Positions 1 through 9,735 of a stretch of DNA of 62,039 bases are shown here, in pieces. Numbering within the stretch: position 1 is the stretch's first letter; each line of letters begins with the position of its first letter. The notes beneath the pieces were generated by a model. That model ran no database searches and had not been told where the DNA came from. It saw nothing but the letters and a program-made list of their open reading frames with translations. Origin of the DNA: Brasilonema sp. UFV-L1 (GTDB lineage Bacteria > Cyanobacteriota > Cyanobacteriia > Cyanobacteriales > Nostocaceae); assembly GCF_012912105.1 (NCBI RefSeq), contig NZ_QMEA01000023.1, positions 1 through 62,039 of the forward strand. The letters are read 5' to 3'. Both the position numbers and the translations under genes were made by a program.

Positions 1-37
1 CTGGGGATAAGGGGCAGGGGGAAGGGAAAATAAAAAC

Positions 38-65
38 CCTTTAACCTTTAACCTTTCCCCTTTAC
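38..65. repeat. Short tandem heptanucleotide repeat
   Basis: Four consecutive 7-mers run here: CCTTTAA twice, then CCTTTCC and CCTTTAC. This is the style of the short tandemly repeated heptamers common between genes of filamentous cyanobacteria. The remainder of bases 1-190 is AT-rich and shows no gene. Confidence 0.6.
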
Positions 66-190
66 CCAACTCTTGCAAAAGTCACAATTGCCACGAGTTC
101 CAAGGTATTGGATGAGGGGCTGAAAAGGATGAGAAAGCATCTTCCTCATCTGTGCTTTTATTGAGAATCATTTTGGATTGTTTATGCACT

Positions 191-2290
191 CTAAATTGCT
201 TGACATAAAATAGAGTTGAAAATCACGCAATTGTGCCCCTTTCTTTTCGCCTGAGAAAGAGCTTCTTCAGCAGCTGCAATTAACATTCCAGGTGAGGTTT
301 GATGGTTAGGTCTTGCGGTTGCAACTCCTAAGCTCACAGTGAGAAATGGAGCAGGAAATCCATTCAATTGAGCATTGCTCAATCTTTCCAAAGGCATAGC
401 GACTCTGTTTCTTCCCACAACAGGATAGAAGTTATCTTTTGGTAACCCAAGATCATTGATATGGGCGATATGCGTCCCTTGCAGCGTGTCTCTGTGGGGC
501 TGGGTGTCAAGCCTCCGGCTGATCGCCAATTCCATAACTTTCTTGCGAACATTTTCTGCAATTTCAACAGCAACATCGCCGGGTGTTTGAGGTAAGATTG
601 CAGTAAACTTTGTTCCCTCATAGTGTGTCATGCGAGTAGCTTGACCGTTCAAGCCGTCACAGATAGTACTGGCAATTTGCTGTAAACTCTCCATGCGAAT
701 TTGAGAGTCGTGAGTGTCACTGTCAAACCTAAAATAGTCAATTTCACATACTATCAAGGATAGTATTGAAGCCTGTGTTTGCCACTGCGGCCACTCGATT
801 TCCAAGTATTTGGTAAAGTTGTGTGGATTAACGAAGTTACTTAGGGCATCAGTTTCAGTTGTGTGACTAGATTCTCGCGGTTCTTCCTCTAACGACTGTG
901 AATAACCATGAACCTCATTTTGCTTGCCAAACTGCTGACTAAAGAAAAGGCGATACAGTTCACAACTTGGCTTTGCTTGATGACCATCTAGTTGAACTAG
1001 ACCCATGCTTTCTAGCTTATAAGCAGCGAGCACATCGAGTTGTACGCTTTGTTGGACAGTCACAACTTGTTGCATAGCTGACATCAATTGTGGGTCAGCT
1101 TGGAGCATGGTCAACAGTTCTCTTATATGCTGACTATAAATTCCACTTGGTGTAGGAGCTTTTTGTAATAACGCCTCTAAGGTTATCTCCTCCTGACAGA
1201 TGTGATAAAGCGCAAGACTGATTAGATAGGGATGTCCCCCCATCATTTCTTGTAAGGGTGCAAGGCGTTGTGCTCCTTCGGAGTCTGTAGCCCAATCTAT
1301 GCCGTAACTTTGTGCTAAATTCTGTACTTGCTTGAGAGTAAATGGTGGTAGTGAAACTGTTAAGCCAACATTAAAAGGAGATTGGTTAAGTTTGAGCGGG
1401 ATATAGATTTCTGTACTATGAACCACCACTAAGTGTAATTTTTGCCAAAGATGATCCTGTTTTGCTTGTTCGTGCCAAAATCGGAGCATTGGTAAAAAGT
1501 CTTGAGCAATTTTGGGATGTTCAAAAATCCGATTGACTTCATTCAAAGCCAAGACTACAGCACTACAATCAATGTGCTGCAGTAGATATCCCTCGAAGTA
1601 GATTTTGCAGCTCACCTTGCTGCCCATCTCTGCATCCCAATAATCATCCAGATTAGGAGGGAGGTTCAGCTGCCTGCTAACATTGATGCAGAACCAACGC
1701 AAAAATTTCTCTATTGATGCAAAAACGGCTTCATCAGCTTCCTGAAAGTCTAAATAAACGGTTTTGTAACCTTGTACCTTTGCGTGATCAATAACTCTGT
1801 TGAGCAGTGAACTTTTCCCCATCTTCCTGGGTGCTTTGATACGCAGCAAGCAACCTGGTTGCATGATTTCCGTACAAACAAGTTCTTCAAGCGGAGGGCG
1901 ATTGATGTAAAGAGGAGAAGCTAATGGTACAGGACCGCTGGGAAATTCTGGCTTGCTTAGTGTAACTAAATTTAGAGAACTTCTTTGTGCATCAAAGTTT
2001 GCTTGAAACTCTTGTTGGGACTGGTTGTTGTGCTGAACATTTTTATCTTGTTGGAGTCTATTCAAAACTAGATGCAGATTTTTCTTGGTTACCCTTTCAC
2101 CAAGTGCGTCTGAAAGGTCCTGCCACAATTGGGAACCGACTTCCTTGATATAATCGCTACGGTAACCTGAGCCTTTCGCCATTTCACCATAAGTTTTCCC
2201 CAGCCATGATTGATGAAGTACAAACTGCTGAATGGAACCAAGAGGCTTGCCTTGGAGAATTTGTCCTAAAGCTTCTGGTAGTTGCTCCAC
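191..2290 (-). CDS. AAA-like ATPase with N-terminal HTH-like domain and degenerate GGDEF domain
   Basis: The 699-residue protein has three parts. Residues about 1-85 (begins MEQLPEALGQILQGK) resemble the helix-turn-helix start of cyanobacterial vWA-MoxR-associated (vMAP-like) proteins. Residues about 115-460 form an AAA_35-type ATPase with a P-loop variant (APRKMGKSSL, near residue 150). Residues about 490-695 look like a GGDEF fold (IDYFRFDSD early, SLGVATA and AAEEALSQAKRKGHN late). The GGDEF signature itself reads YEGTKF near residue 557, so diguanylate cyclase activity is unlikely; the domain may bind nucleotide or partners. The apparent start is GTG. The gene stands alone beside the polysaccharide locus. 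A signalling or conflict-type role is inferred; the domain order is seen. Confidence 0.8.
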   Translation of the reverse strand: MEQLPEALGQILQGKPLGSIQQFVLHQSWLGKTYGEMAKGSGYRSDYIKEVGSQLWQDLSDALGERVTKKNLHLVLNRLQQDKNVQHNNQSQQEFQANFDAQRSSLNLVTLSKPEFPSGPVPLASPLYINRPPLEELVCTEIMQPGCLLRIKAPRKMGKSSLLNRVIDHAKVQGYKTVYLDFQEADEAVFASIEKFLRWFCINVSRQLNLPPNLDDYWDAEMGSKVSCKIYFEGYLLQHIDCSAVVLALNEVNRIFEHPKIAQDFLPMLRFWHEQAKQDHLWQKLHLVVVHSTEIYIPLKLNQSPFNVGLTVSLPPFTLKQVQNLAQSYGIDWATDSEGAQRLAPLQEMMGGHPYLISLALYHICQEEITLEALLQKAPTPSGIYSQHIRELLTMLQADPQLMSAMQQVVTVQQSVQLDVLAAYKLESMGLVQLDGHQAKPSCELYRLFFSQQFGKQNEVHGYSQSLEEEPRESSHTTETDALSNFVNPHNFTKYLEIEWPQWQTQASILSLIVCEIDYFRFDSDTHDSQIRMESLQQIASTICDGLNGQATRMTHYEGTKFTAILPQTPGDVAVEIAENVRKKVMELAISRRLDTQPHRDTLQGTHIAHINDLGLPKDNFYPVVGRNRVAMPLERLSNAQLNGFPAPFLTVSLGVATARPNHQTSPGMLIAAAEEALSQAKRKGHNCVIFNSILCQAI

Positions 2291-2496
2291 GATTATTTAA
2301 AAGTGAAAGTTAAGTAAATTTACGTATATTTTTCTACATAACCATAATATACATCTAAAAGAACGATTTTTACAAAACTTTCTAGAAACACATTTAAAAA
2401 CCGTTATCAATATGATTGCTGTGAAGAAAATGGTAGGTTGGGTAGAGCGTAAGCTAAACCCAACAAACACTTGATGTTTGAGAAAAACCTGACTTT

Positions 2497-3675
2497 TCAC
2501 GGTATATGGAAAGTCAAGTTCTTTGCGTGCCCAAATGTAGAGATAAGTTTTGTGACTAAAGCTTGAACATACTTACTGTGATTGTATTGATTGTGTACCA
2601 GTTCATAACCTCTTTGAGCCTGAATCTCAGCTTTTTGAGAATTATTTAACAAACTTTGGATTGCTTGCTTCAGCCCGATGGGGTCACACGGATTCACACC
2701 AGTCACAATATCTGAGTCAATCAGATCACTAATTATTCCTGACGAACGAGTGACTATTACAGGTCGCCGACAAGCCATAGCTTCAAATAGAGTTGTGAGT
2801 CCAGCTTGATAATTATTCTTAAAAAGACTCAAAACAACCACGTCAGAATCGCGGTAAAGCTGCAATAATTCGCACCAGTCGTAAAAGCGAAACGACATAT
2901 TCTTGGGTATAACTTTTGGAAACGACCGTCTTAATGCATTTGTGCTAGGCGAGAAAGCACAAACCTTGACATCAACATTCAAGTCTCGAGTTGCATCAGC
3001 CAGAGTCCGATAATCTCGTTTCTCCAAACCTCCACTACTAATAACTGGACGCAACTTATTTGCTGAAGCTAGTCCTGGTGTGAAGAAGGATGTATCTATA
3101 GGTAGTGAAGGAAGTAGATAGACTCGGTTTTCGTTTAAGTGCAGGTTGTGATGAAGGAATTTAGCCTGGGCAGAGGTTGTCGTTACAAATAAATCAATCC
3201 GGTCTGCTAAGTGAAAAAGCTTCAACGCTAAACGAGCTCGTGGTCGGTTAATGTTGTTCACAAAAACTATTATTTTAGGTCGCTTCTTTTTAGCAGCGCA
3301 AAGCGCAGCAATTGGAAATCCAATGTGTTCACTCGTGCAATATATGATATCATCTTCTTGAAGCTGCAAACACAGCTTACGTGCTAAACCCCAGTTTTCA
3401 GGAGTACCTACAATCTTAGTAAGCATTTTATCTACGGGCAACACTTCCTCACTTGCCGGTTGATGAACATTAGCCCCTAAAAGCTGAGTTATATCCCACA
3501 TTGTATGCCGGGGATTCTTCCCAATTTGGGCAGTTCGGGCGATCGCTTCTAAGTCACATGAAGGACATAAAGCTATGTGGTATTTCAAGATGTCCATGTT
3601 ATGATTCAGGAATTTGTGGGATGTTAACATTCTCGCGCTTCTTAAGGCAACAGAGTTTCTAAGGGGTTTTTTCAA
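2497..3675 (-). CDS. Glycosyltransferase family 4 (group 1)
   Basis: This is a GT-B retaining glycosyltransferase of about 390 residues that would transfer a sugar from a nucleotide-sugar to a growing polysaccharide repeat unit at the cytoplasmic face. The C-terminal nucleotide-binding half is clear (SSGGLEKRDYRTLADA; FEAMACRRPVIVT). In the usual E-x7-E pair the second Glu is present (FEAMA) but the first position is Gln (NNYQAGLTTLFEAMA). The longest frame starts at a TTG. Internal ATGs at 3630 and 3597 are possible, and the one at 3597 (MDILKYH) gives the more usual beginning for the family. It is the last gene of the minus-strand polysaccharide locus. The sugar specificity is unknown. Confidence 0.8.
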   Translation of the reverse strand: MKKPLRNSVALRSARMLTSHKFLNHNMDILKYHIALCPSCDLEAIARTAQIGKNPRHTMWDITQLLGANVHQPASEEVLPVDKMLTKIVGTPENWGLARKLCLQLQEDDIIYCTSEHIGFPIAALCAAKKKRPKIIVFVNNINRPRARLALKLFHLADRIDLFVTTTSAQAKFLHHNLHLNENRVYLLPSLPIDTSFFTPGLASANKLRPVISSGGLEKRDYRTLADATRDLNVDVKVCAFSPSTNALRRSFPKVIPKNMSFRFYDWCELLQLYRDSDVVVLSLFKNNYQAGLTTLFEAMACRRPVIVTRSSGIISDLIDSDIVTGVNPCDPIGLKQAIQSLLNNSQKAEIQAQRGYELVHNQYNHSKYVQALVTKLISTFGHAKNLTFHIP

Positions 3676-3923
3676 GAATTTGTCCCCTTTTGAAAACCGT
3701 ATGGTTTTTGCGCTTGGTTGTCTGATGTATGTCTACGTTTTAACCTAGACCGAAGGGCGATCGCAAATTGTAACAAGGTCTAAATAGCCCAGAGGGGACC
3801 CTGAGTTTCTCTGGTCTTCTACGGTCTGAATGATAAGTCTTTAACCGCACACGATATTAGACTACCAAAAAAATCATCTTATCTTAATTTGTAGGGGAGA
3901 GCGTTAAAATAATTGGTAATTCA

Positions 3924-4314
3924 TAATTCGTAATTCGTCATTACAAGAGCGTGAGAGCGCGTGCCATCATCCTTGATTGCAGACCACCCTTACGGGTTCA
4001 CCAGTCGCAGCCTACGGCTCGCTCCGCTAACATGGGGGAGACCACGCCAGTTCCTTCAACGGGGGGAACCCTCCGAAGTTCTGATCGGAGGAAACCTCCG
4101 CTCAGACTTCTCTGCGCAACGGACTGGCTCCCCAAGACCCTTACGGGTTCGGCAGTTACTTCACTTGGGGAGACACGCCAGGTGCTACAACGGAGGGAAC
4201 CTCCAAGGGCGCACTGGCTCCCCAAGACCGTACTGCCTCACCGCGCTGGTTCACCAAATCAAAGATTATGGTGGAGGCTTGTACCTCTAATTACAAATTA
4301 CGAATTACGAATTA
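3924..4314. repeat. Composite repeat element with 15-bp inverted ends
   Basis: The left end TAATTCGTAATTCGT (3924-3938) is the exact reverse complement of the right end ACGAATTACGAATTA (4300-4314). Between them two related modules repeat. One pair is GGGGAGACCACGCCAG near 4031 and GGGGAGACACGCCAG near 4169. The other is CTGGCTCCCCAAGACC near 4125 and again near 4210. Reading frames across this stretch are low-complexity and not credible genes. It lies in the 650-bp gap between a glycosyltransferase and the flippase and looks like a non-coding mobile or MITE-like element; no transposase is present. Confidence 0.65.
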
Positions 4315-4326
4315 GTAATTATTTGG

Positions 4327-5676
4327 TCAATTCCACCCACTTAGTGTTTGAATTGGTAAACCAAACCCCAAATAATTCCGAATCGTTAAAAATAAAGCAA
4401 GTACTCCGATAAAAAAGACTGTTGTTTGAATATCTTGGGCGAAGCAAGTGAGTTTTTCCCGCCACAGTCCATAAAGATTAACTATGTACAAAGGCAAATC
4501 GCTGAGTGCAATGACGATAATAGCCCCCAGTACACCGAAACTGTTATGTGCTAAAGGTACACCCAGAGCAATGATTCCAAATCGAGCAAAATTACTTTGA
4601 GCTGAGTATAAGGGCTTGCTAATTGCCAATAAAGCAGGGCTGATACTGTAAAATAGCAGGGAAAACCAAATACCACTGCATAAAATCGGCATCATCCAGG
4701 TAGCTGCATCATACCTTTGGTCATACAGCATGGCGACAGCTAAATCACCAATAGTAATCAGAATTGCTAATGGAATCGCACATCCTATGAGTAGAATCCA
4801 CCGTTGACGGATAATTTTTGTTCGCAAACTTGCTCTTGGCAAATCAGCTTGCTGAGAAATCGCAGGAAAAATGACTTTATAGCTAAGTTGTTTAATCACT
4901 TCTCGAGGTATGCTTGCCAGAGTATAAGCTACTGTATAAACGCCTAGCATTTGAAATGACAGAATCTTACCCAAAACTAGGCGATCAGATTGTTCAGCCG
5001 CAAACATCAGCCCTGATGCAATAAACATCCACTTACCAAAGGACAGAATTTCTCTGGCTGCTTCTGGCTCCCATGCAAAGCGGTGAGAATATTTTGGTAT
5101 TAACCAATAGCTGCTGACTAATTTGTATATTCCTCCGATCACCATCCCAACAGCTAAAGCCCAGACTTCTGGATATAACCAAACCAACAGACATAAGGTA
5201 AATAAAAAACTGGCTTGCAATATCAGTTCATACAGGGCAATTTTACCGAGTTCCATTCGTCGATGTAGAGTATGTACGCTGGTAGAGCTAAATCCATCGA
5301 AAATTGAGTACAGTAAACCAATAGGAATTAGCCATATTAAGCGTTGATCATTATAAAAATTTGCCATCGGAAAACTCATCAATAAACAAAGAATCCAAAT
5401 GACAACACCACGAATAACTTGTATAGTCCAAGCAGTATTTAAGAAACTAGGTTCATCGCCTCGTTTACTATTAATTATGTTTTGACCAATACCAACATCT
5501 GAAAAAAGTTCTAGACCAACTCTGAGGGTTGTCACCAAACTCATCAAACCGAAATACTCTGGTTTGAGTAGGCGAGTCAGAACTAAATTATTCCCAAATC
5601 GTAGGATTTGAATACTTCCAAAACCAAGGATTGTCCAAATTGCACCACGGATAGCAAGTTTTTTTAGAGATGCCAT
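4327..5676 (-). CDS. Polysaccharide flippase, Wzx/lipopolysaccharide biosynthesis type
   Basis: This is an integral membrane protein of about 449 residues of the MATE/MOP flippase superfamily, expected to move lipid-linked repeat units across the inner membrane. The start is placed at the ATG at 5676 (MASLKKLAIRGAIW), which is followed by the usual amphipathic start and LVLTRLLKPEYFGLMSLV. The open frame runs 78 codons further upstream but there translates repeat DNA with an 11-bp perfect hairpin, so that extension is rejected. Many hydrophobic segments follow (for example VVIWILCLLMSFPMANF and FLFTLCLLVWLYPEVWALAVG). It belongs functionally with the Wzy-like and Wzc-like proteins of the locus. 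Confidence 0.87.
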   Translation of the reverse strand: MASLKKLAIRGAIWTILGFGSIQILRFGNNLVLTRLLKPEYFGLMSLVTTLRVGLELFSDVGIGQNIINSKRGDEPSFLNTAWTIQVIRGVVIWILCLLMSFPMANFYNDQRLIWLIPIGLLYSIFDGFSSTSVHTLHRRMELGKIALYELILQASFLFTLCLLVWLYPEVWALAVGMVIGGIYKLVSSYWLIPKYSHRFAWEPEAAREILSFGKWMFIASGLMFAAEQSDRLVLGKILSFQMLGVYTVAYTLASIPREVIKQLSYKVIFPAISQQADLPRASLRTKIIRQRWILLIGCAIPLAILITIGDLAVAMLYDQRYDAATWMMPILCSGIWFSLLFYSISPALLAISKPLYSAQSNFARFGIIALGVPLAHNSFGVLGAIIVIALSDLPLYIVNLYGLWREKLTCFAQDIQTTVFFIGVLALFLTIRNYLGFGLPIQTLSGWN

Positions 5677-6198
5677 AGTTTCAACACAAATAAATTGGCG
5701 TTGCCGAATGAGAATATGAACCATGCGAACCACATAAAGGCGATCGCCCGTATAGCCCCAAGGGGTTTCCAGAAGGGAAACCCCTTCTGTGTCTCTTTCA
5801 GAACGGTTGGGGGCGTTTGGTCGGCGAAGCCATCGCCTTGTAGCTATTGCTTGTAAAGCTACCAGCCACGTCGGGATTAACACGACCTGCACCTCAAAGG
5901 TTTGTGGCAATTATCGTATTCCCTACTCTGGCAGAGCCACGAGTATTATTGAACACGTTACCACTATTCACAGATCGGTTGAAGGTAAGGGTGCTGAACA
6001 GCAGTTTTAGCGTTAACTTTACAAGGTGTCCTATTTTACCGTTATCTCGGCAGACCCCATTTTATGATGTGGTAGTCTTAACTTCAGTTAGGATTGGCGT
6101 ACTATCTCGTGCGGTTTCAATGATTTTTACGACTTCTGATACAGAAGTTTCATCAAAACCGAGTTTGCTGAAGCCCCTGGATTCAATCCGGGGATTGC
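5677..6198. other. Intergenic stretch with hairpin repeats
   Basis: No convincing gene is seen in these 520 bases. They hold a perfect 11-bp hairpin (5760-5770 with 5776-5786), a GGCGATCGCC site near 5740, and a CCCC-GGATT/AATCC-GGGG hairpin near 6174-6194. The plus-strand open frame at 5847-6236 lacks any recognisable domain and is probably chance or the shadow of a decayed mobile element. Confidence 0.5.
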
Positions 6199-7326
6199 TT
6201 ATACACGAAGAACCTCCTTATTTTTTACAAGCTTAATTTTTTGACTCAACTGGATGGATGGTTTCTCTACGAATTGCCACATGAGAGCAGAAAACCCTAC
6301 ACTGGCAATGATTCCTAGTAATAAGCAAAACGCTTGGCTGAAAGCGTTATTATTAAGCAGCTTAATACCGACGAAAAATACTGCTCCATAAACGGGAACA
6401 TGGATCAGATACAGACTGTATGAAATCTGACCGAGAAATTGTAGCCATCGCCACTTTAACCAAACTTGCAGACGATTGGCTCGTGCAACTTCTAGTAGGA
6501 GTATGGCAGTAATCACACAGCCGATGACAAATAGTGTATAATTTAGTACGACAGAAGTCAACAACAGCGCCGAATAGAAGTAAAAGAAGATAGGCTTCAA
6601 CTTATCGCGCCATGACCAATACGCAAAGACCCCTAGCAGAAATCCATACCATAACGGCAAAAAGAAAAAAGGTCTGCCATTATCTTCAAATACACCTATA
6701 GGAAAAAGAGTCGCGAGGACAGTGGCAGGGACAAACACAACTGCTCGAGCATAACGCAAATTCCACGAAGAATTAAGCCATTGTGCTAGTCCTAATAGCG
6801 CGCAAAAGACTAAATAGAACTGTAATTCTATACACAACGTCCAGAAAACTTCGTTGATATGTGGGACTCGAAAAATATCTTGTAAATAGAATAGATGTGC
6901 GAACAACCTCTGCAAAGAGAGAGGTTCTTTTCCTGGCGCAAACGCTTCTCCTTTGATTTGCGAAGATAGCAGTGCAAACAACAGAGTTATGACAATTGAG
7001 AAGTAATAAGGTGGAGTGAGTCGGGCAAAACGACGCAGACTGAAACGCCCAAAGTAGTCTAAGTTAATCTTTGCCTCACGTAGCGAGTGTGCAATCACAA
7101 AACCACTGAGGACAAAGAAGATGGGTACACCTAAGCTACCCCCGTCGAAGACGACAGTTACAAACCAGTGAGGTAAAGAGCTGGTTAATAAAGCAAGACG
7201 CCCATCTAAGATAGCATGGAACAAAACGACCCATAAGGCAGCAATACCACGTAGTGCGTCAAGGAAATAGAAATACTCTTTGGTCTTCTTAGCACCTGAA
7301 GTTGTTGATGAGACTTTCGGGTTCAT
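6199..7326 (-). CDS. Membrane O-acyltransferase, acyltransferase family 3
   Basis: The 375-residue membrane protein matches the OafA/YrhL-like acyltransferase-3 family, which acetylates or otherwise acylates exported sugars. The family start is clear: FLDALRGIAALWVVLFH near residues 22-38, with the conserved His at its end. The next typical motif is GVPIFFVLSGFVIAHSLRE, followed by FSLRRFARLTPPYY. About ten hydrophobic segments span the rest. It lies in the polysaccharide locus 52 bp downstream of a GT4 gene on the same strand, so acylation of the exopolysaccharide is the natural inference. The acyl group and sugar cannot be told. Confidence 0.87.
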   Translation of the reverse strand: MNPKVSSTTSGAKKTKEYFYFLDALRGIAALWVVLFHAILDGRLALLTSSLPHWFVTVVFDGGSLGVPIFFVLSGFVIAHSLREAKINLDYFGRFSLRRFARLTPPYYFSIVITLLFALLSSQIKGEAFAPGKEPLSLQRLFAHLFYLQDIFRVPHINEVFWTLCIELQFYLVFCALLGLAQWLNSSWNLRYARAVVFVPATVLATLFPIGVFEDNGRPFFFLPLWYGFLLGVFAYWSWRDKLKPIFFYFYSALLLTSVVLNYTLFVIGCVITAILLLEVARANRLQVWLKWRWLQFLGQISYSLYLIHVPVYGAVFFVGIKLLNNNAFSQAFCLLLGIIASVGFSALMWQFVEKPSIQLSQKIKLVKNKEVLRV

Positions 7327-7378
7327 GTCTACAAAAGCGTTGGGAAGTATTTTTCGGATGATATCAGCGCTGCCCTTT

Positions 7379-8683
7379 TTAAAGAGGGTTGGTAGACTCG
7401 TGACCAGAGGTTGTTACCATCTCATATTGGGTCAGCAAAACTTGCTTTTGTTGGTAATCGGGACGGATAGGTTCAACATGACCTTGCAGTGTACTAGTCA
7501 TCAGGCGATGCAGTCGTGCAACTTCATGGTGTATGTTGAAGTCTTTCTCTACTTTTGCTCGACCTGCTGTGCCAAATGCTGCTCTAATTTTTGCATCATT
7601 CAGTAATTTTTCGATATGCTCTGTCAAAGAAGCAGTATCTCCAGGTGGAACAAGGTAGCCGTTGACACCATTTTTGACCAACTCACTGATGCCAGCAATC
7701 TGGGTGGCGACCACAGGAACACCAGCCGCCATTGCTTCCATCAGCACGACTGGTATTCCTTCAGCAAAGCTGGACATAACGAAAACATCGGTTTGCTGAA
7801 AATAGTCGCGTACTTCAGCTTGGGACTTATAGCCAACAAAATTGACATTCTGACTTAATCCCAACTCAGCAGTGATTTGTTCTAATTTTTGACGGTCTGG
7901 ACCATCACCAACAACTGTTAATGATGTATCTGGATGCGATCGCCTTAAGGTGGCAAGACTTTCTAATAATATCGGTAAACCTTTCGCCGCAGCCAACCGT
8001 CCCACAAAAAGCAGGCGTTTTCCTGAGTCGTTGTGGGAAACGACATCGAATAAAGCTGGATCAATACCGCAATGAATAATATGCATTCGATTCCACTTGT
8101 CGGTGGGTGCAAATATCATTCCTTGACTACGAGCGTAATGACTGATACAACAAACAAACAGCGATCGCTTGATTTTCTCATCGAGTCGCCATTGATGGGG
8201 ACGGAAGAAGATATACGGACCGTGCAAAGTGAAGCTATAAGTAAAACCGCCCATCTCGGCGGCAAGCATTGCTACAGTTCCGCTCGCTTCTACAATGTGG
8301 TTGTGTAGATGTACAATTTGTCTTTGTTTGATTTGTTTGGCAAGTACGCCTGCTTCCAAAAAGTAGAACAATTGATAAAGTACACCTCGCAATCCAGGTT
8401 GACTGGTTGAGAATGCAAGCTTAATTGCTTGTAAGTATCGAGTTGGGGAAGCAAGTAATAGACTGAGGTGCGCCAATAGTAAAATGATGGGATTGGGAGG
8501 AAGAATGTAGAAAGTGCGATCGCGCTCTTGCTTCTGTTCTTCTCCCACTATATGTTCATCTCCTGTTCGCCGAACAGAGAATGTGTGGACGTCCACACCC
8601 ATTTCTCGCAAGGTTGTGACTTCTCGCTGGATGAAAGTATCTGTTGCTCTGGGATATTCACCAGTTAGGTAAGCAATACGCAT
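7379..8683 (-). CDS. Glycosyltransferase family 4, colanic-acid type
   Basis: This 434-residue GT-B glycosyltransferase starts MRIAYLTGEYPRATDTFIQRE, the typical opening of WcaL/exopolysaccharide GT4 enzymes. The C-terminal half has LLFVGRLAAAKGLPILLESL, VVGDGPDRQKLE and the E-x7-E element (SFAEGIPVVLMEAMAAGVPVV). It should transfer a sugar from a nucleotide-sugar onto the lipid-linked oligosaccharide in the cytoplasm. The epimerase gene stops 5 bp upstream of this start, so the two are probably co-transcribed. The sugar is unknown. Confidence 0.9.
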   Translation of the reverse strand: MRIAYLTGEYPRATDTFIQREVTTLREMGVDVHTFSVRRTGDEHIVGEEQKQERDRTFYILPPNPIILLLAHLSLLLASPTRYLQAIKLAFSTSQPGLRGVLYQLFYFLEAGVLAKQIKQRQIVHLHNHIVEASGTVAMLAAEMGGFTYSFTLHGPYIFFRPHQWRLDEKIKRSLFVCCISHYARSQGMIFAPTDKWNRMHIIHCGIDPALFDVVSHNDSGKRLLFVGRLAAAKGLPILLESLATLRRSHPDTSLTVVGDGPDRQKLEQITAELGLSQNVNFVGYKSQAEVRDYFQQTDVFVMSSFAEGIPVVLMEAMAAGVPVVATQIAGISELVKNGVNGYLVPPGDTASLTEHIEKLLNDAKIRAAFGTAGRAKVEKDFNIHHEVARLHRLMTSTLQGHVEPIRPDYQQKQVLLTQYEMVTTSGHESTNPL

Positions 8684-8688
8684 TTTCT

Positions 8689-9735
8689 TCAGCTTCCTAA
8701 AGGTTGCAACGAAGGTGTCGGCTGCGGGACTTGCAACAATTCAGCATCGCTAAAGGTGCGCTCAAGTGCAGTGTCGAGTGAATATCTGGGGTTCCAGTTC
8801 AAAACTTTCTTGGCACGGGCATTACTATAGCGAAATGACTTAAAGCGAGCATCCAGTATGATTGGGTTGAATATGCCAGGTAACTTTGCTTGCCCATTAA
8901 GCACTTTTTTGTTGTACATCCAGAATATCCAGGCGATCGCCCGCATCAGTGTCCAATTAATACGAATCAATCGGGGCAAAGAGTACTTGTGTTTAATCAG
9001 TTTCTTGACATAAGCTCTTTGAGTGGGCAATCCGTCATCAACGATATTCAGGGTTTGACCAATAGCCTCTTCACGTTCCACAGCACTGACAATTGCTTCA
9101 GCACAGTTTTCAATATATGTCAAGGGCATTGTTGCATAAGCACCGATTCGCAACCATAAATTATTAGTTAATTTTCCTCCAAGCAGAGTACTCCAGAGGT
9201 TATCTCGTCCATAGATCAATCCAGGACGAATAATTGTCACTTGCGCCTTGTGATTTTGCTCAAATTCGCGAACAAGTTCTTCCTGAAGAAGCTTAGTTTG
9301 GGCGTATTCATCCCGCTCAAGAGGATCGGACTCTACGAGTGTATCTTCAGTAATTGTTGTGCCAGATTTTGTGCGAAGATAGTCATACACTGAGAAAGTA
9401 CTAATGTCAACTAGTCGTAGCACATCAGCTTCAATCATTGCATCGAGCAAGTTTTCGGTAGCTATGACTGTACCAGCAAAGCGTGTGTAAAAGTCGCCTT
9501 CTTTAGCAGCTGCCAAATGAATAACCGCGTCCACACCCCGGAGAGCATCAACAATACCATTCTTGCCTCGCAAATCGATACGGATAAGCTCTACATCTGG
9601 GTGATTGTGCCATCCGAGGCGCTTTTCATTACTAGATGGTCGCACAACTGCACGTATTTTATGTCCTCGTCGCAGTGCTTCAGTAACAACATATTGTCCG
9701 AGAAAACCGGACGCACCTGTTATCAATAACTTCAT
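8689..9735 (-). CDS. NAD-dependent epimerase/dehydratase (extended SDR)
   Basis: This 348-residue Rossmann enzyme opens with MKLLITGASGFLGQYV (GxxGxxG). It has the D-binding acid region, STFSVYDYL, and the catalytic YAQTK (YxxxK). It probably interconverts or modifies a nucleotide-sugar, or reduces a related polyol substrate, for the polysaccharide. Its ATG overlaps the stop of the Gfo/Idh gene as ATGA (9732-9735), which suggests translational coupling; the two may act on the same sugar pathway. The exact substrate is not determinable. Confidence 0.87.
   Translation of the reverse strand: MKLLITGASGFLGQYVVTEALRRGHKIRAVVRPSSNEKRLGWHNHPDVELIRIDLRGKNGIVDALRGVDAVIHLAAAKEGDFYTRFAGTVIATENLLDAMIEADVLRLVDISTFSVYDYLRTKSGTTITEDTLVESDPLERDEYAQTKLLQEELVREFEQNHKAQVTIIRPGLIYGRDNLWSTLLGGKLTNNLWLRIGAYATMPLTYIENCAEAIVSAVEREEAIGQTLNIVDDGLPTQRAYVKKLIKHKYSLPRLIRINWTLMRAIAWIFWMYNKKVLNGQAKLPGIFNPIILDARFKSFRYSNARAKKVLNWNPRYSLDTALERTFSDAELLQVPQPTPSLQPLGS

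Noticed and set aside
2297-2500. 67-codon minus-strand frame between the ATPase and the GT4 gene
   Set aside because: No domain or ribosome site, hydrophobic/aromatic mix typical of AT-rich chance frames.
3951-4412. Plus-strand frames in the 3924-4314 element
   Set aside because: They translate internal repeats, with overlapping frames in all phases and no recognisable family.
5677-5910. N-terminal extension of the flippase
   Set aside because: The 78 codons cover a hairpin repeat; the ATG at 5676 gives the family start.
5847-6236. 129-codon plus-strand frame
   Set aside because: No domain; it lies over hairpin-containing sequence and could be the antisense of a decayed element. I could not identify it.
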